Assembly: GCF_018446385.1 (NCBI RefSeq)
Contig: NC_055996.1
Location: 126,714,532-126,778,531, forward strand
Origin: Zingiber officinale
Lineage: Eukaryota > Streptophyta > Magnoliopsida > Zingiberales > Zingiberaceae
Reading direction: 5' to 3'
DNA: 64,000 nucleotides
The notes below the pieces were generated by a model that searched no databases, had not been told where the DNA came from, and saw nothing but the letters and a program-made list of their open reading frames with translations. The translations under genes were made by a program, and so were the position numbers. Below are positions 1-10,981 of this stretch, in pieces (position 1 is the first letter of the stretch; each line of letters opens with the position of its first letter).

Positions 1-402
1 CTTTATATTAATTTTTTTTTATTAAAATTAAGATTCGATCATTGAAAAATGGAGAAGGCGCCCGCTGCTAAGGGGGCAAAAGAATCAAAGGCAAAAAGAC
101 ATTGAAGAATCGTGCCTGTAATGACTTGAATGAATCATGGTACTGCATAGGATAATAGGATTTTTGTATATGCCACCAGATCAAACACAACCACTATGCA
201 ACATGCGTGTTTTATGTGACTCCCACGACCACAACAAACATGTTGTGTTAGACATACACTTGATGATTCTCCATTGCTAGAAAACAAATAAAGTTTAAAC
301 CATTCGTACTCGAAAATGATCCCTAAGCATATCAACAAACCTATGCACATGTGGCTCCGAACTACATCAACAAGTAGGTAAGCTGCTTGGCTACCCGAGT
401 AC
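1..402. other. flanking sequence, no gene seen
   Basis: AT-rich sequence left of the hAT element. The longest open frame (135-350, minus) has no recognisable motif and is Cys/Leu-rich low-complexity translation. The last 8 bases, CCGAGTAC (395-402), are the left copy of the target duplication of the large hAT element; the right copy is CCGAGCAC at 12120-12127. Confidence 0.6.
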
Positions 403-447
403 TAGGGACGGATCCGGAATCAGAGTTAGAAGGGGTTAGACTTAATA

Positions 448-453
<6 letters not shown>

Positions 454-497
<44 letters not shown>
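454..497. repeat. (AT)n microsatellite, left of the Mutator-like element
   Basis: An alternating AT run ends 7 bases before the left end of the Mutator-like element. A matching run lies at its right end (7770-7827). The element probably landed in a TA-rich spot of the hAT relic and the run has since expanded, which hides any target duplication. Confidence 0.85.
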
Positions 498-498
<1 letters not shown>

Positions 499-504
499 GG
501 TAAT

Positions 505-1301
505 GCTCTCCTGCGGAATCCTTGGTGCGGAACGGTGCGGCGTCGCTGACCTGGACGCCTACGTCAAATAAGTTAGGTTAAAACTGCGTTAAAGCCATCA
601 AAGAGAAAACTCGTTCCTCTCCTCCCGCGATCTAGGGTTTCCGTTGCTCACCCTTCTCCGCCGAAACTCCTCCCTCACTCTCGCCGCCTCCCTCTCTCGC
701 CGAGCTTCAGCTCCTTCGCCGCGGCGCCTCCCTCTCTCGTGACGAGCACCACCTCCTTCGCCGCGGCGCCTCCCTCTCTCGTGACGAGCACCACCTCCTT
801 CGCCGCGACGCCTCCCTCTCTCGCGACGAGCACCACCTTCGCCGCAACGACTCCCTCTCTCGCGACGAGCAGCTCCTTCACCGTGACACGACGCCTCCCT
901 CTCTCGCGACGAGAAGCTCCTTCGCCGTGACACGACGCCTCCCTCTCTCGCGACGAGCACCACCTTCGCCGCGACGACTCCCTCTCTCGCGACGAGCAGC
1001 TCCTTCACCGCGACACGACGCCTCCCTCCGCGCCTCCCTCCTCCGCTCCGAGCTCTCTCGCTGCAACTCGTGACTCTCCTCCCCACCACAACATCCTCTC
1101 AGATTGCCCTAAAATTCTCCAAACTTGATATAATTTGTTCAAGTATCCGCTATAGTTTTATAATTTCAATCAATATTTGATACATCAACCTTACCGAAGC
1201 AAAATCGTTTGGGATTTTAAACATTTCTGTGTATTTCTGTTAAACATACCTATGGCTTTGTTAAAAATCTATCCTGCTTCCTGCGGTAGATTGTTTGACA
1301 T
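505..1301 (+). repeat. left terminal inverted repeat of the MULE
   Basis: About 797 bp, pairing with 7123-7769. The middle (roughly 670-1050) is a GC-rich minisatellite of variants of a CTCGCGACGAGCACCACC / TTCGCCGCG unit. The left arm is about 150 bp longer because it has more units. The inner part, around 1100-1301, is AT-rich and matches the other arm almost base for base. Open frames here (598-1089 minus, 739-930 plus) translate the minisatellite into Thr/Ser/Ala-rich peptides and are not taken as genes. The repeat probably carries the promoter and 5' leader for the GRF gene. Confidence 0.9.
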
Positions 1302-1790
1302 TTGTGTTGTTTCTGTTATTTTGCTTCTATGATATTTGTGTTGTTAAACAAAAACTTATATTAATTGTAGGGAAACTTAAATTGTTGTTTGCAAATTGAT
1401 TTCATGCAAAGTTTCTCATATGGAAAATTAAAACTCTATATGTAGTTTCCATCACAAGTCCTTGGAACAATTGCTGGCATAGAGAGAATGCTCTATGCAA
1501 TTGATTTTAGTTTAATGCAATTGATAAACTCTATATTTTAGTTTTATTATGTTTGGCATAATACTATGTAAATATGTTACATGTGAAATTTGTTTGATGT
1601 TCTTGAATTAATTCAAGAACTAATATGTATAATATGTAGATTTGTTTGTAAGTGTTTCTTGGGACCTAATTTGAACAAATTAGGTTAAATATCTCCAGCA
1701 TTTATAACTTTATGGTCTATGGAGTAGGTTTTACACGATTTTATGTCTTTTCGCATATTGGTGTTGTTCGGGTATAATTAGAGAAAATTC

Positions 1791-2284
1791 ATGGTAGCTG
1801 GTTCTTCATCATCATCATCTTCCACTCGATGGCGTATGAATGACGAGCAAAGTGAAGCTCCCCACATATTATGTTATTGTGGATTACGAGCTATTCTCCA
1901 TACATCATGGACCGAATCAAATCTAGGAAGGCGATTTTTTTCATGTCCAAAATATAGAGTAAGTTTTCGCTATCTTAACACGATGTTGTGAGTTTTTAAA
2001 TTATTGTGTGATGATTAAGTTGTTTTTAAATTCAGGAAAGAGGATGTGGTTTTTTCTTATGGCATGATCCAGAACCATCCCAGAGAAGTAAGACAATTAT
2101 TAATGAGTTGAAGTGGAATAACAAAAAATTAAAGTTGGAGATTAGTGAATTGAAGAAATGTGCTAGTTACAATGGTGAAGTTGATTATAATGATGTTTTG
2201 GATGATGAAAACAACAATTATGCAACTATGCAGTTGAGTGATGAAATATATTCATTGAATAGGAATTTAGAGTTGCTATCATGA
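1791..2284 (+). CDS. GRF-type zinc finger protein encoded by the MULE, two exons
   Basis: Exons 1791-1958 and 2036-2284 give a 138-residue protein; the 77-bp intron has a perfect GTAAGT donor and TTCAG acceptor and keeps the frame. Residues about 27-69 form a GRF zinc finger: Cys-Tyr-Cys-Gly, then GRRFFSCP, then GCGFFLWHD. That is the family's Cys-x-Cys ... Cys ... Cys pattern with the Gly-Arg-Arg-Phe signature. A Ser run precedes it and a short Lys/Leu/Glu-rich coiled coil (about residues 78-100) follows; the tail is acidic. GRF fingers bind single-stranded nucleic acid in TOP3, APE2 and NEIL3 proteins. Small plant proteins of this build are numerous and uncharacterised. It converges with the FAR1-type transposase inside the same inverted repeats, so a role in transposition, comparable in position to mudrB, is inferred. 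The frame is intact, unlike the transposase. Confidence 0.82.
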
Positions 2285-2639
2285 TAATTGTATGTACTTG
2301 GATTGTGATGATGTGGATGTGGTTGATGTAACTTGTGTTGTGATGTTACTTGACATTGTGATGTAACTCTATGTGGTGTAACTTGTTTTCTTATGTAACT
2401 TGTTTTGTTTTGTGCTTACAATTTCAAGATGGTCCTATTATTGATCCTAAGCCTGACATCTTTGCCTTTGCCATTTACATTCAAATTTTTCAATGTTAAA
2501 CCAAGAACTAAAATTGTACACTAGCATTTTGGATGGTCAGAGATGCAAACGTATAAAAGAATGTTGACTAGATAAACATAGAGTGACAAAAGAATGATGG
2601 ACTAGATAAAGAGAATGGCTCAATCACTTTAAACTTATG

Positions 2640-2966
2640 GACATCAATTAGTTGGTGGGCATGTCTGTTTTAGGCTGCCATTCAATGTTGTCGCAGCCTG
2701 TGCAAATAATCATTTGGAATCCCAAACTATAAATTCATACTTGTAGTGTTATCAAGTTCTCTTGTGAGCTCTTGCGCATGCGACTCAGCTGCGCGCTGGG
2801 CTGTTTCAGCTTGTGTCTTTTTTGTACGTGCATGAGCTGCAACCTCAATTGCAGCATCAAGTTCTCTCTCTAGAGCCTCTACCCTCTGTTCAAGAGTCTG
2901 ACAAACAAGAAAATGGGAGGAATCTAGATCAAGGTAAAACTCAAGAAAATTCAAACTGGAGTTCAA
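2640..2966 (-). pseudogene. captured host-gene fragment with coiled-coil exon
   Basis: On the minus strand, 2966-2727 encodes a heptad-patterned segment (LEQRVEALERELDAAIEVAA and onward to about TRELDNTT), rich in Glu, Ala, Arg and Gln, a typical amphipathic coiled coil of a plant cellular protein. It ends at a stop soon after. Just downstream on the same strand (2720-2641) lies a second coding-like piece that resembles 3518-3598. It lies past the end of the transposase gene and is not a known MULE domain, so it is read as captured host sequence. I do not recognise the parent gene with confidence. Confidence 0.5.
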
Positions 2967-3517
2967 AGATCTAAAATTTGAATCAAGATTTGCATCACCT
3001 CCTATTAATACATCAAACTGATATGCCGAGACCGAAGTGGAGAATAAATTAATCTAGTTCTCAAATCATGTAAAAAACACTTCCTTGCAACATCCATCTA
3101 TGTACTCCCATATGAGCAAATATTTCAGAATTACATCCTCGCCATCATATCTGGCCAACGCATAACGAGGTAAATATTCAAGCAACCACCTCATACATGC
3201 TTATGATTTTAAAACTTAGTCAATTTTAAACAGCCGGTAGCCCACAAGCTTAGGCTTCAAATAGTGTATAAATTACACTCAATGTTTGACATGCATTCTA
3301 ATACCATTGTACATAAGAAATACAAATTCAAACTAGTAACTTTCAGGGCAAAGGAAACAAAAACTCAGACATGAATTACCAGTAGCTAGCTGTATCAACA
3401 TGTACCATTTGTATCAACATCATGCCAGTAACTCATGACATTTTACATTACATGAATTGTAAGATCATGTTAGTAAATTGCATGTACAAAAGACTTTGGC
3501 GCATAGAAATTTTCAAA

Positions 3518-3640
3518 TGGACATGTCTGGTGTAGGCTACCATACAATGTTGCCGCAGCCTGTGCAACTAATCATCTGGAATCGGGGAACCCATGAACTT
3601 CCTCTTGCAAGCAAGACATGTACCCTGTAAAAGGAAAGAA
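3518..3640 (-). pseudogene. captured exon-like fragment, duplicated at 2641-2720
   Basis: The minus strand reads a TTTTACAG acceptor at about 3630, then a frame containing Cys-x2-Cys and Leu-His-Arg-Leu-Arg-Gln-His. The block at 2641-2720 gives the same Leu-His-Arg-Leu-Arg-Gln-His words in the same frame with other changes, so the pair are diverged copies of one coding exon. Both copies carry in-frame stops. The preserved reading frame between copies suggests coding ancestry; the function is unknown. Confidence 0.45.
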
Positions 3641-4126
3641 CTTATTATGATACTAATTTTTAGTAGAAGTGCCTTAAAAATAAGGTTGAAATCACTTCAT
3701 AACAAAGTATGTCAATTCACTACATTTTGCACTTTAATTAGTAACAACAAAATATATACTTATTATGTTCCTAAAACCTCAACCTTTTAGGACAAAGATA
3801 AACATATTTACCATGGTGCTAGAATAATTATGATGTTTCAAGAAACAATATTCAAATTTTAAACAATATTATCCCCAATTAAGGTCCATATGTTGGACTT
3901 GGATCAGTGAGTCCACTTGTAACAATATAAATGCATAGAATGGTCCTTTCTCACACAAGTAACTTTTGTCGCAAGTGGTCAACTAACATACTCAAAAAAC
4001 ATCTATATATTCTATCATCGACTGTTAAGACACTGAATATGGGAAATGCACTGTCACTTCAAAACTAAATGGAGGATAATTAACATATAAAACAAACATC
4101 AAACATTTAATGCAATTGGAAATTAC

Positions 4127-4393
4127 CTGAATAGCAAAATTGTTAGCAAGTGCTCCCATGAGAAGAGGAGCAGCAAATAGTAAGATCCAAGTAGCAAGGA
4201 TAAAAATCTGAACAACCATCCAGACAATGCAAACCAACAAAAGAAGACAGTCTGCAGTAACAGCAAGATAAAAGTATGAAACTACCACATGCATAGTAAA
4301 TATGTACAGATTGAAAAATTCAACATCATGCATATCAAACAAGGACTTGGAGGATGGCCCATGTAAGGGCATTTTTTCTACCAAAACTACCAT
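4127..4393 (-). pseudogene. captured fragment with hydrophobic (membrane-like) segment
   Basis: The minus-strand frame 4393-4127 encodes a strongly hydrophobic stretch with two likely membrane helices (LLLLVCIVWMVVQ, then ILATWILLFAAPLLMGALA). It ends at a plausible splice donor (CAG then GTAATT at 4126). It lies immediately 3' of the transposase stop, on the same strand as the other captured pieces. A host membrane-protein exon is the simplest reading; the family is not recognised. Confidence 0.4.
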
Positions 4394-4433
4394 GGTTCTT
4401 CAAATAAAGACAGTATGCAAGCATCCTAACATC

Positions 4434-6891
4434 CTAGCGCATGTTGTTAGAACCTGCAACAATAAAGATAATTTTTTAATTTAATTTCCTGAATAAACCA
4501 CTGCAATTTAATAAATTATAACTTTGATAGTACCTGCTATAGATCCTAAATCTGGTTCATATATGTCGTCAACACTATTAAGATTAGTATCTTCAGTTGA
4601 TTTGCTAATTGATGCATTGTCATATTTACAAAATGTAATAAAATAAATTTGTGTTTGCAAGTAAATTTATAATAGAAATGCAGAATGACACATACGTTTG
4701 TTGTAAATTTGGACAGTTACGCTTGTCATGTGACACTCCTCGATGTCCGCATCCATGACAAAGCCTAGAATTTGAGGTTGATTTTTTCCTTTGAAGATTT
4801 CAATCTCTTTCCACATCCCTTAGTTCTTACTGTAAAAGAATCACTAATACCAAGACTTTCATCAATGGATTTCTTTTTGTTACTTCTATCATTGCATGTT
4901 GTACTAATGGACATCTCTTTCATTTTGTTGTAAATACAATCAAATTGTTCATCCAAGAAGGTTGTCCTCTCATTACTCATAGATGCATCATCAACTAATA
5001 CTGAAGCTTTATAGGACAACCTCGAGTGCCTCGACATCGAATACCTTTCTGAATCTGGATCATCAATGATGTTTTGCTCCCCTAAAGCATATATTGCTCC
5101 AACTTTTGCATCTCGTGTCCATCGTTTGAGTATATACGTATCAGGCAAAAGAAACACTTGGTTGATACGAAAAAAGCTAACATATGTCTACATGGAATGC
5201 CCTCAAACTCAAATTTTGTGCAACTACACGATATGTAGTCCCTTTGTTTGTCATGCGTGAGCACTCTTGATTTTGAGGAAGAAGGACTTTGAAATTTTAT
5301 CACATAGTAAACCGCTGAGGTAACTCCGGTAAATGTCTGTTGCACATAATAACTATGACTCTCGGTCATTTCACTTTGAAACTCTAGCTATTTTTTTTGT
5401 GTACAGCTTAACCATTTGAGTTTCCATTGGCCAGGTTGTCTTAACCTTGGGCTGTTCATTCACATCAATATGGTCCGCAACCAATTCATTGTGTCTTTGG
5501 TGTCTCAGTGCTCTATTAAAACGAGTGATAAAATCCATTAATGAGTTCTTATTTGAGACATATTTCTTGAAAAATGCATGTGAACCTTCAGATCTTTGAC
5601 TACTTGACATTCCTGTAAAAAATACATGACTAAAATATATTGACACCCATCTGTATCGCAATTCATATATCAAGGACAACCAATCATTTTTCGCTAAGTT
5701 AGCACACTTGATAGTCTCTTCCCATGACTTCTCAAAATCATCAGGTGTTGTAGAATTTATAATGACATTCTTTATGCTGTGATAGTGGTTTCGAAAAGTC
5801 AAAGGGTCTAATTTATCTAGGAATTTGTTCAATATGTGCCACAAACAATACCGATGTATTGTTTGAGGCAAAACCTGTGCAATAGATTTTGTCATAGCAG
5901 GATCCTGATCAGTGATGATAATATTTGGTGCACCTTTAGGCATGACTTCTAAGAACTTTGTAAGCAACCAAACAAAAGACTCTACTTTCTCATCACTTAG
6001 AAACCCACAACCAAAAATAATTGTCTGATGATGATGGTTAACTCCAATAAATGGTGCAAAAATTAAGCCATATTTATTGGTGTTATATGTCGTATCAAAT
6101 ACAACTACATCACCAAATACACTGTATGCCCTTCTTGATACATGATCAGCCCAAAAATACCTACTAAATCTATTATCTGAATCAGTCTTGTAATCAAAGA
6201 AAAATGCAAAAATTTTCTCTTGCTCAGATGCAAATAACTCAATTAGTGTTTCGGCATCAATACCCTTTTGTTCATCCCTTAGAGTCCTCTCAAAGTTTCT
6301 AATATCTTTTTCTGTGCAACCAATCCCCTCAGGGTCTCCATACTCTATCTCTAATAATCGCATTTGTTGACAAGTTGGTACATTGGCCTCTGAAAAATGT
6401 TTTGTCAATGTTTTCTTTGCTGTCGAAACATTACGATGCGAGCATAGCAAATGCACCTTTGATGGAGTCGAGAGTGGATGATTTTGGGTTTCTATAAAGT
6501 TGCTGACAACCCAATTAGTGCCCATCTGTTTCTTGACAAATACAATATTTGATTTACAACCTGTTCTAACTGCGCCACGTGCTCTTTCCCCTGTTAGATG
6601 ATCAGTGTTTGCATGTTTCTTGTTCCGCATTAGATCTGTATGCCCTTGTTTAAAGCATACAATTTGTTTCCACGTCACTTCATTTGTCATTTTATTTTTC
6701 TTGCTCGTGTTATTCCTTGTACTAAATCCAGCTTCTTGTGTATATTGGTTATAGAATAAATATGCATCCTCTAGTGATGCAAATTCCATTCCAATTTTTG
6801 ACTTTCGATCATTTGTAACTTGGGGAATGAATTCCTGATCATCAGCTCTATTTTCTTCCATTTCTAAGCGCCCTCGCATTATATTTGACAA
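4434..6891 (-). pseudogene. FAR1/MULE transposase (mudrA-like), frame broken three times
   Basis: Start at 6891. Residues about 35-140 are a FAR1 DNA-binding domain (EFASLEDAYLFYNQYTQEAG). About 245-430 is the MULE DDE transposase: Asp in VVFDTTYNTNKYG, Asp in IITDQDPAM, then CLWHI and a Glu in the SQRSEGSHAFF segment. The SWIM finger (CSCTKFEFEGIPCRHML) lies at about 5175-5230, then PDTYILKRWTRDAK, then a zinc knuckle (CHGCGHRGVS ... C) near 4720. These parts lie in different frames. One-base changes are needed near T8 at 5391-5398, A6 at 5170-5175 and T6 at 4782-4787 (plus-strand bases). Two 3' introns (4605-4695 and 4454-4533) with GT-AG borders lead to a stop at 4434. It cuts and joins DNA at MULE ends; as written here it stops after 506 residues, inside the region linking DDE and SWIM. 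Confidence 0.88.
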
Positions 6892-7122
6892 TAGATAAAT
6901 AACTTGATAAAGACATTAAATTCTAAACTTGATGGAACAAATCATACAATTTCTAGAGCAACACAAATCATGAAATTTCTAACGCAAAATAACAGATGCA
7001 AACTAACATTTTTCTAAAACAAAAATCACATAAGCAAAATAATTGGTTTTCCTGCCGATATAAAATAGAAATGTTTAAAAGAAATGTTCAATCTCCCAAA
7101 AATAGTAAGACAATATATAAGT

Positions 7123-7767
7123 ATGTCAAACAATCTACCGCAGGAAGCAGGACAGATTTTTAACAAAGTCATAGGTATGTTTAACAGAAATACACAGAAA
7201 TGTTTAAAATCCCAAACGATTTTGCTTCAGTAAGGTTGATGTATCAAATATTGATTGAAATTATAAAACTATAGCGGATACTTGAACAAATTATATCAAG
7301 TTTGGAGAATTTTAGGGCAACTTGAGAGGATGTTGTGGTGGGGAGGAGAGTCACGAGTTGCAGCGAGAGAGCTCGAAGCGGAGGAGCTCGGCGCGGAGGG
7401 AGGCATCGCGAGAGAGGGAGGCGTCGTGTCGCGGCGAAGGAGTTGCTCGTCGCGAGAGAGGGAGTCGTCGCAGCGAAGGTGGTGCTTGTCGCGAGAGAGG
7501 GAGGCGCCGCGGCGAAGGAGGTGGTGCTCGTCACGAGAGAGGGAGGTGCCGCAGCGAAGGAGCTGTAGCTCGGCGAGAGAGGGAGGCGGTGAGAGTGAGG
7601 GAGGAGCTTCGGCGGAGAAGGGTGAGCAACGGGAAACCCTAGATCGCGGGAGGAGAGGAATGAGTTTTCTCTTTGATGGCTTTAACGCAGTTTTAACCCA
7701 ACTTGTTTGACGTAGACGTCCAGGTCAGCGACGCCGCACCGTTCCGCACCAAGGATTCCGCAGGAGA

Positions 7768-7769
<2 letters not shown>
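7123..7769 (-). repeat. right terminal inverted repeat of the MULE
   Basis: About 647 bp, reverse complement of 505-1301. The terminal roughly 170 bases and the inner roughly 200 bases match the left arm nearly exactly. The GC-rich minisatellite in the middle (about 7370-7600) has fewer units. It lies directly upstream of the transposase start and probably holds its promoter and leader. The peptides it can encode (7282-7710 and neighbours) are Arg/Glu/Gly-rich translations of the repeat and are not counted as genes. Confidence 0.9.

Positions 7770-7827
<58 letters not shown>
7770..7827. repeat. (AT)n microsatellite, right of the MULE
   Basis: An uninterrupted AT run of nearly 60 bases begins at the last base of the MULE and runs into the hAT relic. 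Confidence 0.9.
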
Positions 7828-7829
<2 letters not shown>

Positions 7830-7905
7830 AAAATTGTGTCCTACGAGATTTTGAAACATAAAATTCATCTATAATATAATCTACATCTATATACTTAGTT
7901 AAATC

Positions 7906-10297
7906 TCATTCAATATAGAGTGCCAAGCAATCTTCAAGAAAGTCATCCTCCATTTTATTGTGAAGTGTCGTCTTCACATGTTTCATTGCTGAAAAAGCTC
8001 GCTCAGTAGTGGCGGTAGAAACATGCAACGTCAAAATAAGATGAATCAATCTAGTCAATATAACATAAACCTTTGATCGTCCACTCTCAGTCAATTACTG
8101 ACATAACTTAACAAGTGTAGAAACCTTCAAATTCTTCATCACATCAAGTTTATAATGTACCAATTCATAGTCCAAAGCAACGATGTCTTGATCTATGAAA
8201 TCTTCAGGATAAAATTTCTTTGCAAGTTTGCAAATATCATCACTGTTAATTGATTCAAATAAATTTTTCGGATCTAAAGCTGTACTAAGAGAAAGAAGTT
8301 CCACTGATGACTCATTGAACCGAGTATTTAACTCAATTAAGATGAAATTTATTGCTATATTAAAAACATCAAAGTGGCAATGATGCTCAATTGTAGTTTG
8401 CTGACGAAAACGACCGATCTTATATGGATAATCAAGGTCAGGCACATCAATTTTATTTTTCGAACAAAAAACTTTTACTTCATAAAAAAATTCTTCTCAT
8501 CTGCATTCTCTAAGTTCTTGAAGGATAGTTTTGTGCACAGACGGTGGGTGCATGGTATTTCTGGCGTAATAGTCAGGGGTCGATTCTCAGGAACTGACGA
8601 CCTGAGATTTACCCCGCCATGCGCCTATGGCCTGTGTACCTGCATGAACCTCCCTCCATATCCGTGGGGCCGGCACTAGGGGGGCCGCTAAGGTAGCAGA
8701 TCTACCTTTTTTGAAGGATAGTTTTGGTAGTAAAGAAAAATGCAATACTAGTCAAAATATCTTGAGATTTTCTTCGAAGAATTTGACAAAGAGTAGCTGT
8801 TGTTCTTATAATTTTATGCATTAAGTGTAAAATAAACACAAATTCAAAGCTTGCCATGTTTCTATAAATCCCCTGAACTTCTGCCTTAGCTCTTCCATTT
8901 GGAGAATGCTAACTAAGAATTTCAAAAACTTTACAAGTTGCAGCATACATACCTATCAAGCTTTTTACTGAGTCATAGTGAGAACTCCAACGAGTAGTTC
9001 CTGCTCGTTACAAATTATCAATATGATTGGCCCCACTTCTAGAAACGTATTCTCTAGTTGCCAACATACACTCAATTTCATTTTTCTATGCAACATGTAA
9101 CTCAGCAATGCGCTTAGTAGAAGAAGTGACAATATTAATAATATTATCCAAATGAGAAAAGAATTCCCAAATAATACTGATATCCTTAGCTACAGAAATG
9201 TTAGTTATAATCGATGGACAAAATAGTGGATATAATATACATAGGACAATCTTTAAGAAATAATGCCCAAAGTCCATTCCATGCGTCACGTATATTGCTA
9301 GCACCATCATATCCTTGGCCTCTAATTTTCTTAACTTGGAGGTCATGATGAATAAGAACATTTGATATCTCTTTTTTCAAATTCAATGAGGTAGTGTCAT
9401 TAACACTTTTGATAGCAAAAAATCTTTATGTCAAAATCCCATGATTGTTCACAAACATCAAAATAATGGACATTTGCTCCTGTTTAGATATATCTCGTGC
9501 TTTATCAACAAGAATACAGAAGCATTTATCTCCAACTTCTTCACGAACCATCTTTCGTACTCTATTAGCCATAATATGTAAAATTTCTTTCTGAATTTCT
9601 GGAGCGATATATTGGGCATTTTTTAGAGCATTCTCAAGTACAACTTTATCAATCTATGTACTCATTTTTGCAAAAGCCTTCACCAATTCAAGAAAATTTC
9701 CACGATTAGATGAAGATAGAGATTCATCGTTACCTCTAAAAGCACAACCTTGAAGTGCTAGCCAACGAACAGTTATAATTGAGGTCTTTAAACGCAAACG
9801 ATTTTTCTCCTTTTCCTCTTGAGATTGGGCATGCATCAGACTATCAATATGTTGTGAGGGCTTCATCAAATTTTCAACCCTTCTCTCGCATATAGTATGA
9901 GGCGAAGAGGCTGCAGAACCAATATGAGCAAGAAATGCACATATTTTTTCTTGATTTACCCCTTTCCAATTGTCAAATCCTTCATTGACCAATGCTGAGA
10001 TATTAGACGAATTAACATCATTCAGAAAAAAGAAAACAATAAAATAAATATGCCTTATTTGTTGAAGGCGAGAAAACTCTAACCAATGAATTTGGATGAC
10101 TGATGGTCGTTACTGGGAGAGGAACTAGTAGGAATTTGGACACTAGAAATTAGAAGACTTTCACTAGATTGAAGTTGCATTGTAGGGACGATAGGAATTG
10201 AAGTGTTTTCACTAGTTTGACGATCTCTCTTCTTAAAAAAAGAGGATATCTTTCCTTTCTTTGCAGCAGATTGATGTTTCATTTTGAAATAGTTCAA
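7906..10297 (-). pseudogene. hAT transposase (TTF/DUF4371/hATC type), degenerate
   Basis: Minus-strand fragments in order. 10297-10079: a basic N-terminus (KKGKISSFFKKRDRQ) with Ser-rich linker. 9992-9654: an NWKGVNQEKICAFLAHIGSA segment and RWLALQGCAFRGNDE, typical of the TTF zinc-finger region of ZMYM1-like plant hAT proteins. 9386-9086: VKKIRGQGYDGASN, the conserved Gly-Gln-Gly-Tyr-Asp-Gly-Ala block around the second catalytic Asp. 8445-8095 and 8094-7906: the C-terminal hATC dimerisation domain, with VSTATTERAFSAMKHVKTTL. Frame changes and stops separate the pieces (for example a stop just before TESGRSK near 8095), and a SINE interrupts the gene at 8534-8710. It is a dead gene of the surrounding hAT element. 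Confidence 0.85.
8534..8710 (+). mobile_element. Au-like SINE
   Basis: A 177-bp insert flanked by a perfect 16-bp duplication, TTGAAGGATAGTTTTG (8518-8533 and 8711-8726). It has a tRNA-like B box (GGTCGATTC near 8580) and ends in CTACCTTTT, the T-tail typical of plant Au SINEs, whose length it also matches. It is non-coding and depends on a LINE for movement. The perfect duplication shows it is younger than the hAT gene it interrupts. Confidence 0.82.
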
Positions 10298-10981
10298 GTT
10301 ATATCCCTAAATAAGTAATAAAATAACAATCATATAAATAAACAAGTAATAACTCAAAGTACAATGAATTATATAAGCATATCTTGAGATAAAATATATA
10401 TTACAATTTTTACTAAAATAAAACCCTAAAGGTTATAGAACTCAAAAAATAACATAATATACCAAGAGAGCAACTTTAAAATAATAATTGATTACAACTC
10501 ATATTAGAAAATAACAAAAATGCAAACAATGAATGAAAAAGACAAAAGAACTTACTTTCTTGAGGTTAAAATCCAAAGTAAGAATGTCTCGCTACCAAAT
10601 TCAGATTGGTGTGTTCACAATTTTAAATCTACAATGCAAGAGATAAAAATGAATGCAAGAAATAAAAATTTAAGTGGACAATAAGGCATACTAATAATTT
10701 CAATTTAACTTTTTTTTTTGGCAACAAGTCAACAACTCCACCAAGTACAGTAAAAAAATGATATCATCTTTTATTCATTTAATAGATTAGGGTTTAATTG
10801 GCAAAACAAACTCTATAATAATCATGCTCTTTAATAATATGTTCTAGGAATTAATAGTTGATTAGTTAATTGTCCACAGTGAATAGAAGTAAACATACGG
10901 AAATAAAAGATAGGCAATATCGCATCAAATAGAAAAGGTGAAGCTTTTTTTTTTTTGCATAAAAAACAAAAAAAAGGTGAA

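Larger units (their letters stand above)
505..7769. mobile_element. two-gene Mutator-like element (MULE) with FAR1-type transposase and GRF gene
   Basis: Seen: the two ends are reverse complements for hundreds of bases, beginning GCTCTCCTGCGG at 505 and ending at 7769. Inside are a FAR1/MULE transposase gene on the minus strand (6891 down to 4434) and a GRF zinc-finger gene on the plus strand (1791-2284). Both start just inside an inverted repeat and point inward, like mudrA and mudrB of MuDR. Between the two 3' ends lie coding-like minus-strand fragments that do not belong to either gene. No clear 9-bp target duplication is visible because the element sits in an AT repeat (left flank TACGGTAAT, right flank ATATATATA). 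Inference: an autonomous or recently autonomous MULE with captured host sequence, now inactive because the transposase frame is broken. Confidence 0.88.

Noticed and set aside
496..504. Target duplication of the MULE
   Set aside because: Left TACGGTAAT and right ATATATATA do not match; the AT microsatellite prevents identification.
598..1089. Open frames of up to 163 codons on both strands in the left MULE arm, and their counterparts at 7282-7710
   Set aside because: They translate a GC-rich minisatellite into simple Arg/Glu/Gly or Thr/Ser/Ala repeats, lack any domain and lie in an inverted repeat.
5391..5398. Programmed ribosomal frameshifting at the A8 run of the transposase
   Set aside because: Two more frame changes of the same kind follow downstream. 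Three programmed shifts in one gene are implausible and not known in MULEs.
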